Assembly (NCBI GenBank): GCA_034766995.1
Contig: CM068323.1
Span: 26,028,714 to 26,092,713, forward strand
Length of the DNA: 64,000 nucleotides
Origin: Acanthacorydalis orientalis
Lineage: Eukaryota > Arthropoda > Insecta > Megaloptera > Corydalidae
Reading direction: 5' to 3'
This document shows positions 46,063 through 58,000 of the stretch, in pieces (position 1 is the first letter of the stretch; every line of letters begins with the position of its first letter). Below the pieces are notes generated by a model, which searched no databases, was not told the origin of the DNA, and saw nothing but the letters and a program-made list of their open reading frames with translations. The translations under genes and the position numbers were made by a program.

Positions 46063-49000
46063 GGTTGTTATTTATCAGATCTGTTCTCATTAACTTGGCA
46101 GCGTTGTCATTCATTGAATCATAGAAATAACATCAATCGCCTTGACATAGTCAACAAATTGTACTGTTCTGATGCAGAAAAGTCCATACGTATGTAATTA
46201 TAATTTTGTATTAATCAACAATTTCAAATATCTACAGATGAGAATTTGTTTCGTTCAATTAAAATCGATAATGACTTATTTTCTCGAGTCTGAAAGAATG
46301 ATAATTTAATTTAAGCAGTTAAGCACGTTTTTGAGTATTTTCATCAAACCGTTCTCTTCCATTTCATAAATCATTAAACACATTGATTCGTTCGAACGAA
46401 TCGAACTGATATTCACTAACGACCTCCTTCCGCATGTTACAGATGCGCGTAGCTGTGTGACGTGTGATAAAGTGTTAGAAGAATTAGAGAAAATCGACGA
46501 TGATACGGACACATTCGGCGTAGACTTCGTCAAGATCAACGACAAACGTTTAGCGAAACAATATGGAATCAAGAATTTCCCAGCTCTCACATACTTTCGG
46601 GAGAAAGAACCGATCATCTATGAAGGTGAGGCTGTATATGTATATCTCTTCCAGGCCAGAACAGTACTCTGTACGTTCGTACTTGTTTATATCTATCATT
46701 AAGTAAGTGAAAGAGGGTACGATCTTATAAATCCGGGGCCACACATGCGGCTATTCGCCGAACGCCGAACGTGTCGATGGACCTGCGGATACGAATGCTT
46801 AAGCGAATTCCCGGTATTAGCTGTTCTGATTTGGTGTCGGTCTTTTATCACGAATCAAAGGGAACGAGCATCTGCATATTGTGAAAGATGCACGTCGTCG
46901 ACACTCGAGACGTATTTGTTCAATGCAGACATGCACGTCTGGGCCGTTTGTTATCGGTCGGCGAACATCATTCGTCGAATGGCCGCATGTGTCGCCCCGG
47001 CTGAAGATGCACAAGACATCTGTCGAACGGGACACTTTATATATTCGAATATGTTTTCAAAGAAACCGATTATCGTCTAATAATAAAATGAATTTGTTTC
47101 GTTTATACGATAAGGAAAATCGTATGGATTCTATTCAAACTTAAATCGATTAAATTCTTATCGAGTCATCATTTATCGGACATTATCCGTACTTTAGTAA
47201 TTCACAAGTGTTCGAAACGATACGGATCGGATATAAGACAGAGTCGTCATTCCTGGAATGCATCCGATGCACCGAATCAGTTCAAGTTTATTTTTACACG
47301 GCGTCTTCGAAACATCCACACGAATGAGCCGTGAAACAATCTAGGTCGAGCGCACATCTCGTGGTGCAACAACGTCGACTTATGACTTAATCTTATCGCG
47401 GATGGCCCGACTTGCGCCGCCGCCGACGCCGCACCAACACTGAAGAATTTCATTAAGACACGTTTCGAAACAGACTCTGCACGCGCGCGCGTTCTCTATA
47501 AAACAATACATGGTCGGAACACTTTTACCAGGATACCGGCCGAAAATATGATCTTCAGATACACATCGGGAAAGCAGCTTATCGCGTTCCATTTTATTTC
47601 GGTCATAGAAAAAACACCTGTGTAAACAAGGGACGGCGTCTCGTGATTGAATTTCAGTGGGAAATGTTCACACTTCAAAATGACACAAGAGACATGTGTC
47701 ACTGCTCACATCATACGCACCTAGAGCCAGCTAGGTCATCGGCTTTCAATACAACCCCCTTATTTTATAATACAGAGAAGTTACTGACGATACATTCAAG
47801 ATTTTATTTAAATCCGACGTGTCAAACCGTGTACGTTATTACAAAAGAACTTGACAGGCGTATGTCAACAGTTTTTATCCATCTAGAAGCTGCTGGAAAA
47901 ATGAAAATACAACTTTCTATTTTTCTCCTGGCGTTTATCGATTCGACCTCTTGAACGTCACTCGTTCCGACCGCTTATTCAAAGGTTAAACGGTACGGCA
48001 ACGACAACAACAACAACAAAATCACACGTACATGCGTGCACGATTCCTCCGACGCCTGACGCAAACCGAAGAACAGACTGCTAGGTCCGTAATTCATGGC
48101 GCTGTTGTTCGGAGCAGTTAGCACCTCTGGCAAACGGCCAGCAGAGAGCAAAGTGCCCGTTGTGGTAGATCGCGATGAAGATCTGCGGCGCGCGCTGTCC
48201 CGCTTGCCAAGAAAAAAAAAACGCACGGAAATCATCAACGACGTCCGAGAAAAATATTTATAATCGTCCCACGCGGCCGTGCCGACCGGCCGACGGATCA
48301 CTAGTTCGGATCCTGTCATATTCTGTCAGAGCGGCGATTGTCATTTGAACGCTCGACGAGATTTCAGAGAGTGCCGGCCGGCGACCTTGCGAGATGCGAC
48401 AATGTGAAAATATATCAGTTTCGGCGAAGATTAATCGGTTTCATGTCCGCTTTTACACAGATTTAAATATGTAGAATGAGTCACGGCGATCGTGCCGCTC
48501 TAACATCTCCGATCCACGGTACAGTCGGGATTGTTCAACGAGTTCTAACTGTTCGACCGATGCCCGATGGTGATTTCTGAAAATAAATCTATTCGAATAT
48601 AAATGAAAAAAAATCTACTAGGTTACAGTTTTCTTTATGAGAATAAAACATGATTCATATTCGAATATATATTTAATATGTCTACTAATTGAAAATAAAC
48701 ACTTATTAATATCGAAACATCTTAATTCGCCAGTTTCTATTCATCTTGTAATACACATAAATATTAATGTTTGAATCTCCCATTCATTCAATAAACATTA
48801 ACGAACCGTCTGTCAAGAAAAATATCTCTTTTTTATATACAAAGTTCGTTGATTTCGGTCTTGCAACATTTTTAATAGAATTTAATAAACATTTTCTCTA
48901 TTTTCACATCTCTGTGTTTAAAAATGCAAATATACTCACATACTTGGACGGTTTTCAATTCATACCTTTGACTAGAAACTAAATCCATGTATAAATATCG

Positions 49001-52000
49001 ATAAATAGTTGGGATTATATTATATTTCTTAAAATTAAACTGAAAATTGTATCAAGATTAAATCTATTTCAACAAATGAATTCCTCATTCTTGTACAAAA
49101 CTGTTCTGACCTAAAATGTTTAATAAATGTTTGTTGAATGTTTTGATTGTTCCTTGTACTGTTTGCGACATGCCTTTATTCCCACAGTGTATGGAAATAT
49201 TTTTCTATATTTTACTACTTAAAAGATGTTGATTGTATCGTTATCAAAATAAGTATGAGCATTATTCGAAAGTTAAGAAAAATCTACAAGAGAGTGAACA
49301 GTTCATTTGTATGTTAGTTTTTAAATATTCGGTCGTTCTTCGTTTCTCATTAAGGCACGAATTCACTTAACCTCGCTCGATTGGAAATAGTACTGATTAA
49401 GAATCTATCGAGTATTAGAATTCGACAGTGATGTGTATTAGAATTTATCAATGCATGAACGTTATGTTGAAGGTGACTTGATGGACGAAGAGAATGTTCT
49501 CGACTTCCTCACCAGCCTCGAAGCGATGGATCTACCCGATAGGATCGAGGAGGTGAACCAGAAAATATTGGAAAAAATCATCGAGGACACGGACTACGTC
49601 GCCGTACTGTTCTGTGAGTCTTGCAAACGTTTCATCCATTCAGATGTATTGTTTCTCGTTGTCGAACACGAACTTGAATCCATACACACGCACACAATGT
49701 GTGGAATAGAATCGCTTCTTTAATTTCAGTCCTTACAGTACTCACAATCGTTCGAGAAACACACTACCGACTGTCCAGTACTGATACGCATTGCAATCAC
49801 ATTTAATTGTTGTAGTGTTTTTTTTTATATATTCATAATTATATTACTTTGAAGAGAGTGTCGATGGCGGCTGTTTCTTTATATAATCATCGTTGTTTTA
49901 TTCAGTTCGATGCTACGATTTTCAAATCCCTTTTTTAAAGATTTCAATAACAAAAAAAAAAACACTGAACTGAATGTTTCTGCTATAATTATCAAACGCA
50001 GCTAACAATTAAATCCAACTGGCTGTAATTACTGATAAAATTCAAAATATAAAAGCCTGTGCAAGCTGTTTAATTTGTTTCGTTCCTGTGTACCTGGATT
50101 TGAAGTTGTATTTCTTTTCCTCGATATCAATTTTCTTTGTTTTTGTCTCTGTATCATCGGTTTCGTTTTTTGAAATCTTCAGATGATGAATACTGATACA
50201 TATAGTGTCCATCTGAAGATGTCGAGAGAGGAAACCGGTAATACAGAGATAAAAAAAAGAAAATTGATTTCGAGAAAAAGAAATATAACTGTAGAAGCTC
50301 TCGATTCGAATACCGAATGTATAATAAGAGATTATTGGAATATTATAGTAATATCATTCCTGGCTCACATCCAGGATTCGTGTTTGTGTTTGTTGCTGAT
50401 TTAAAACTGATTGGAAGTTTCCGTTACTTTAGAAGCTAAATTTAAGAAGCCTAATCTAAATTTTTATGCATAAATATAGGTTTAAATATCTTTTTAAAGC
50501 CTAATCTAATTTTTTATACATAAATATAGGTTTATAAGAGAGCACCTTCATTTATATTTCAATATTTTCTGACTGATTTGTCGAGGAACTGAAAATTGTA
50601 TTGTTCCAAGCGAAACTCTTCGATTTAAGAAACGCATGCTGTGATTACTCTCAATTTTAGGAGAATCCTGTTATAGAATTCATAGCTATATTCCGGAAAT
50701 ATCCAGCAATTAAATGTAATGCGTACGAAACTGTTACAGTCTATCATGACACAAATCCATGTGTAAATAACAAAAATGTGCTAATTTTATGTTCTTAGTA
50801 CTTTTTTCTCACGAACACGTTATGTTTTTCCTTTTTCAAAAACAATCGTAGAATCGAAGTGTCTAATTATCAGACTGTAAAACGTCTGTAATATGAAATA
50901 CAGTTTGTGAAAAGATTGTGAGAGGTTTTGAAAAAGGACGTGTTAGTTTTTTAATTTTCTTTTTGTTCTCTAACGAACCGATCCGCACTAACGTTCGATC
51001 CTCGAGAAACAAACGTACCGTTTCGCTGAAAGCGTACGTTGTGCCCGAACGTGTTCCTATTTGACTGTTTTATATATCCACTAGGTCCGGACGCAAGCAC
51101 ATGCCCGCCGACAGGATCCAGTAAGTAGCAGCAGCACGCCGCAACGAAACGTAAAACGAAACGACCTTGTGCTTTTCACACTGTGTATTTTGCAGGGCTG
51201 ACGCCTCTCTCTAGCTGCTTCGTAATACGATTAATTTTCACGATTTTATTTTCATTTTACAGCACCTAATAACAACCAAGTTGCTCGTGTACGGTTCTAA
51301 CGTTGAACGTTTAATCATACTCTGTTTTGTTTCAAGATCCATCGAGCACGACTGTGTATTTCGTGTTGTTCGTGCACTCTGCAAATGTCCGAGACTCGAT
51401 TTGTACAGGGATCGATTTTTATCGCACTGATCGAAAAATCTATCGACACCTTAGAGAAATTCAGACATAAACGGTTGCTAATCGCTGTTGAACAATTATT
51501 TGTTTGACATTTCAGTATTTCGGTTCTATATTTGATAACACGACAGAAAATGTCGATTTTTTGATGATCGAGTTAAATTATAAAAAAAATATAAATTTTT
51601 TTGGTTGTTTCTTTGAAAAATTTTTAATTTTATCGGTCAGTCACTCATTAGTTTGTTTGCATTCATTTTTTTAATCTTGAATGTTGTTTTAAATTCTTGA
51701 AATGCGGAATATACATCATACATAAACGCTTAAGGGGTAAAGTGAAACAGTTTCGTTTCTTCTGAAAAAGTATTGTGTCACAATTCCATTTAATTATTTT
51801 TAAACCTTGTCAGCCTGCCTAGCATTGATAAAACTGATTTTATCAATCACTTCCTGCCATATTTTTTCTGTTCATCTACAATCATTCCTTCAATCGGAAT
51901 TTGTTGTTAATATGATGATGTGTTATTTTTTCATCTAGTGTATCATGAGATTTATGTCAGGCGATTGCCGCAAGGCTGTGTGTGTGTTATATGAAATCCA

Positions 52001-55000
52001 TTTCTGAACTATATGCTCTGTGCGGAATCGTTATTTTGCTGAAAATAGAAATCATTCGAAAGCTCTAGCATTTCTTCAAGTGTTTCTTATACAATCTGCT
52101 CATCCATTAAACACAAATTCTTTAACAACATATCGGGCCATCTATTCCCATACCACGATCCCGTCAGCCTTGATATTCAGCTATCAGAATGCAAAATAGT
52201 GAATTTATTTTCAACTGAAAACACTACCCCATTCCAAAGGTACTTTTGTTCAAATATTGTTGTGCATAATCGATTCTCGTACGATGATTCACTTTACTTA
52301 TATTTTTTTTTAATTTTTTACAACACAATATAAAGTATAAAACTAGAAATATTTTACTAAAATAATTTCATTTATAAAAATCCGAAGCACTATGTCTGAA
52401 AGTCTGAGCTTAATACCAATAGTTTTTTTTCGGTCAGCGTACACTGTACGTCGAGGAAGTCTCGGATGGACAAAGACTCTCTCGGACAGTCTTGAAACAA
52501 CATGCCGAAACCACTTTCATGCCGATCGATATATTGAGAATATGCGATTCTTGTACACTCTTTTTATCATTGGATACATTTTTTGATTCGTTTCTGTTAC
52601 GGACAGATCGATTAATGCAACGTTTTTATGTTCATATCTTTTAAAAAAAAAAAACAATTCCAGTATTCGCAAAGAACTTACACATTCTGTATAAGAATGA
52701 AAGAAACAAAAATTTTTAGACTGGTTTCTATTTTTTGGATTTTTATCATATTTAATAGAATGTAGACGTGATTTATGAACAAGTATTTTTTAGAAATCAC
52801 TCTTTTTACTCAACATACTCACATGTTTACACGTACGTGTATTGGACATAAAAGAGTTTAGAAAAATGACATTTGTTAGAATTGTCTTAGAGGTTTCGTC
52901 GTTCAAGCAGACAATTCGTAAAATTGACCAGAATTTGGTATAAACTAATGAAACGTTCTCGTTTCATAGAAAAATATGCTATCTTTCTGTTATTATTAGA
53001 CGGATTTTCAATCTTTTAAAGATCTGTTTGTGTGAAAAAGAAATATTTTTAGCTTCATCTCCGGTTAATCCCAACAGACGTCCACTTAGACTAACGTTCG
53101 GTGTTTTTATATAATTTTAAACGTTAAAACCAGTTTATTACAAATGTTTTTTTCATCTTTGACATTTATATATATATATGTATATATATATGTATATATG
53201 TATATATATAAATGTTGATATGTATTGATAGATGCGTGACGGTCTTGTAAAAAGTGATAAACCGAGCGCGCAAACGACAATAATCGCGTGTACCATTGAA
53301 ACGGACGTTGTGTGCGAAGAATGCAATCGGTTTCTATTAATTGTTTAGCTATTTTATTTCTAGCGTGTGCTATTTCGACTCGGTTTTTCTCGTCCGCGTC
53401 ACGAAAACGTCCTGGGAATGTCGAACGTCGACAACGCGAAAAATCGCTTCATGCCAATCACATGTCGTTTTCTCTAGCGTCGACGAATTCATTTATGAAA
53501 ATATCAATCTGGAATTTTATATTTCAGTGTCGGCCGAGTCGAACGTTTCCCTAAAACATTTATAGAACAATTATAGTTTTTTTTTCTTTTTTTTTTGGCA
53601 CTGTCGACGAATTCACGTTCGTAGATCGATTTACACAGTCCCAGAAATGTTTGTGCCCGAATTGTTCGATAATTGATCATGAATCATTCATATTATCGAT
53701 GGACGTGTTGTAATATTCAAAATGTTCGAATTGGCATTGAAATATGCATAAGCGATAACTAAATTCATTGATAATCTTTTCTGTATTTCTGTTTCTTCAT
53801 TACTGGTTTGGTTATCAAACATCTTCGGATGGGTACAAGGGGTCGGAATGCAAGACCTGTAATGCAGAAGAAACAAAATATGAAAAATTTATTGAATATT
53901 CGCCGTTACAATTCATGAATAACAACATATCTCGATGGTTCTAGGACAATCGTCCCCCGGATATTAACCACCCGTGTAAAAAAAAAACGGAAATTAATTC
54001 CCTCGTATGAGAATAAATTTTTAAAAAAAAAACAATTTCGTTGTTACAACAAGCAATGGATATAAAAATCTATTATAATATTTATATATATTAGAACTAT
54101 TTAGTATATTTTAAAATCACGGTATTAACACGTTAATTCCAGTTTTTTTTAAATTAATTACTATACCAGAAAATCAAAAGTATAGAAAAACCCTGTCTTC
54201 ATTCAAAAGGGTCATTGTCATGTATTAATGCACAATTAATAATATTAAACTACATTTCCTGTAAATGATTTCAATATTTTAAATGAATTAATTTGTATAA
54301 AATGTCTATATTAGGTTTTAGTATAATTTTAAATAATAATGTAAAATTTTATTCTCTGTTAGAGATTTCAATATTTTAGAAGTAATTAATTTTTCTCCCT
54401 CTCTCTATCTCAAAATGTGCATATTAGGTTAAAGTATAATTTTAAATAATCATATTGAACTACACGTCCAGGGGGTAATTTTCCTGTTACGATCCCAATA
54501 GACGGACGAACCGAACATAATCTTAGATTTGAAGCTATTTTCATCCGGATCGAATATCTGGCCGACAGTTTAGTAACCGAAACAGATAAGTTCAGTCAAT
54601 CATTAAACTCTTCTCTGTCCAACACATGTAACATCATAAAACGCACTCTTTACTAATGCATGAGACACGTGTCTATTGCACCGTACTCACAAAAAAAAAT
54701 TTAACTAGATCTCATTAAACATGCTAGTCATATCTGGACATGATATCAATCGAACTGACCTGTGTTTTGCGACAGACAAGCCCGAATGTAAAAAATGTGC
54801 GAAAGTCCTGCAAGAATTGGAAAACATCGACGACGAGGCCGACCAACTGGACATCGGGTTTGTGAAGATCTACGACGAGTCGCTGGCCGAGGAGTACAGT
54901 CTCGGCAGTCTGCCGGCGCTCGTCTACTACAGACACCAGATTCCGATTATCTATGAAAGTACGTACGATTATAAGATATCATATAACCGGACTTGCGATT

Positions 55001-58000
55001 ATTAGAATGAGCGGTTCCTGTCAGCGGATCGAAGTTCTTGTTGACTTACGAATCATTTTATCTTGTTCAAAGATGAATTGACGAAGGAAGAGGACGTGTT
55101 AGAGTGGCTCGTGCAGAATAAATCGACGGGCGACGAGGAAGACGTCATCGAAGATGTGACGACGAAGACGTTGAACACCCTTATCGGAAACATCGATAAT
55201 TTAGTAGTGCTTTTCTGTAAGTATTCTGACTTGTTATCGTTTATCAATTAAACACAATTGTTTTATAGCCTTTAGTTGTTTAAATATGGCTCGGCGCCGA
55301 ACTGTGTGAGAATGGATACGGTTTGATGATCTGGACGCGAATGTGCGAACGGGATGTGTTTTTATTTGTGTTTGTGTTCATGTACCGACGACCGCATTCG
55401 TCGACGCGCCGTTAAACCCGAAATAACGGTTAAACAATGTATGAACGACTGAAGAGTGAAGAATGTACTTTGATTATGTCTGAGATTTGCTACGATTTGT
55501 TAATTTGATGGATACGTTTGTGTAGATGACAACGACGACGAAGAGACCGACGAGATCCTGTCCGAATTGGAGAAAATCGACGACGATTGTGACAAGCACG
55601 GCATCCAGTTCGTCAAGATCGACGACGACGAGGCCGCCAAGGAGTTCGGCATCGACTCGAGACCGGCGATCGTCTATTTCGAGAAAGAAATTCCGAACAT
55701 CTACGACGGCGACATCGGTAACGAGGACGAAGTGCTCGAATGGCTCGTCGAGCAGCTCGAGAAGGACGAGATCGAGGACGTGACGGACGAGATGCTCGAC
55801 CGGTTCATCAAAGAGGGAAAAACGATGGCAGTTCTTTTCTGTAAGGTGTCAGATACGCCCGACGCGTCGAATACGGACGGACGATCGACGATACATTCTC
55901 TGTCCTGTTTTCAGACGACAACAACGACAGGAAGTCGCAGAAGGTGCTCAACGAGCTCGAGAACATCGACGACGAGTGCGACAAACTCGGTATCATCTTC
56001 GTGAAGATCGACAACGACGAGGAGGCGAAAGAGTACGGCATCGAGAAAATTCCGGCGATGGTGTACTTCGAGAAAGGTATACCGACACTGTACGTGGGAA
56101 ATCTCGAAGAGGAGGAGCAGGTGCTCAAGTGGCTCGAGAACAATCTGAAGAGCGACGAGATCGAGGACGTCACCGACGAGATGCTCGACCTGATCATCGA
56201 CAAGATGCAGTACGTCGCGGTCCTTTTCTGTGAGTGAGATAGTTTCATTGTGAAAATAGACGAGAGAATTCCATTCGACGTGCGAGTCGTACTGTGCACT
56301 GCACGCACGACCGAGAATCACGAATCGATATCGTTAAAAATAATAATTTCAGATGACAAAGACCAGAAGAAGAGCCAGAAGATCCTCTCCGAACTGGAGA
56401 ACATCGACGACGAGTGCGACCAGAACGACATAGCGTTCGTGAAGATCGACGACGATCAGGAAGCCAAAGAGTATGGCATCGACACGATCCCGTCCATTGT
56501 CTTCTTCGAACGCAAGATACCGCACATCTACGAAGGTGATCTGATGAAGGAAGACGAACTGTTGGGATGGCTCGTGCACCAGAAGCGACACAGCGAGATC
56601 CCCGACATCACCGACGAGATGATGGAGCGTCTGATCGAGACGACCGAGTATCTAGCAGTGCTTTTCTGTAAGTCTCTATTTAACGAAGTGAAACTTCGAT
56701 GGGCGCGTTAGCGACGGATAAAATAGTACGGCGTGTCACGATAAACGTTACCGTGAACGAGAGAGACGGAGCGAATATGATTGCATGAGTGTGTGCGAGA
56801 AAGGGAGTGTACACAAGTCTAATTATTTGCACGGTTTGTTTAACAAACGCACAATCAAAAGCTGGTTGCAACATTTTGTGATGAGACCGCTTTATGCCTT
56901 GTACAAAATTGGAATCGACGAACGATTAAAAACCTTATTTATTATAAAAAAAATATACTAAAAATTCTATTCATTTCACAACGCCTATATTCGTTCTAAT
57001 TGTCTTTCAATCGACAATGTGTTTTAATCAGATGACAAGGACGATAAACAGGACATCCGTATCTTAAACGAGCTCGAGAACATCGACGACGAGCTGGAAA
57101 AGGAAGGGATAGTGATCGTCCGCATCGACAACGACGCCGAAGCCAAAGAGTACGGAATCGATCATCTGCCAACACTCGTGTACTTCGAGAACAAGATACC
57201 GGCATTGTACGAAGGCGACCTGATGAACGAGGACGAAGTGTTACAGTGGCTGCTCGAACAGAAGAACACAGCAACCATCGAAGAAGTCACTGACGAGATC
57301 CTCAACGACCTCATCGAAGAACACGAATACGTCGTTGTGTATTTCAGTGAGTGTACAGTTCATTATCGGGCGTGGATTTCGTCGTTACGGCTGAGTTAAA
57401 ACACACACACTTTGTCCTACAGGCGGTAAATGCGAAGAAGGTGAAACATGCGACGACATCCTCGAAGAATTGGAAAACATCGACGACGAGCTCGACGAAA
57501 CCGGCATCATCTTCGTCACGACGGAGGATACGAGTTTCGCGAAGAAGAGCGGCATCAAGAAATTCCCGACACTCGTGTTCTTTAGAAATAAAGAACCGTT
57601 ACTGTACGAGGGCGACATCAACGACGAGGACGAGGTGCTCGCCTGGTTAACCGACGAGGACACGCTAGAGATCCCCGGCCGGATCGAGGAGGTCAACACG
57701 AAAATGCTCGACAACATCTTGAACGAGAACGATCACGTCGTCGTCTTCTTCTGTGAGTATCGACATCCGGTCGCGTTCTCACGCCGCTTCCCCCACTCAT
57801 TCAATTTGAATATCTTTGTGTAGATAAAGAAGGAGATAAGAAGTCGCACAAGATTCTCCAAGAGTTGGAGAACATCGACGACGAATGTGAAGAGAAAGAC
57901 ATCGATTTCGTCAAGACGTCCGACGACGGCATCGAAAAAGAATACGATCTTCCCGGTTTGCCCGCGCTCGCTTTCTACAGACACAAGTTCAGAGTGATCT

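Larger units (their letters stand above)
31336..46442. other. 15.1-kb first intron of the thioredoxin-repeat gene
   Basis: No coding gene is supported here. It holds GC-rich islands at about 32440-32700, 37380-37720 and 42480-43020, a degenerate mariner (33710-34480), a 175-base duplicated segment (38835-39008 and 39927-40102), piggyBac-like ends (38330-38346, 42096-42115, 45604-45700) and microsatellites near 32890, 32986, 37751-37807, 43986-44025 and 46017-46060. The rest is AT-rich DNA in which I recognise nothing. Confidence 0.6.

Noticed and set aside
46745..47080. 111-codon open frame between repeat exons 2 and 3
   Set aside because: Lies almost wholly within the MITE at 46733-47000, whose inverted ends explain it.
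47380..47592. Cysteine-rich 70-codon minus-strand frame
   Set aside because: Cysteines do not fit a known spacing, and no splice partner or start context was found; base composition may explain it.
53312..53554. Open frame starting with a signal-peptide-like MQSVSINCLAILFLACAIS
   Set aside because: Considered as an alternative first exon of the thioredoxin-repeat gene, but no phase-1 donor joins it to the next exon.
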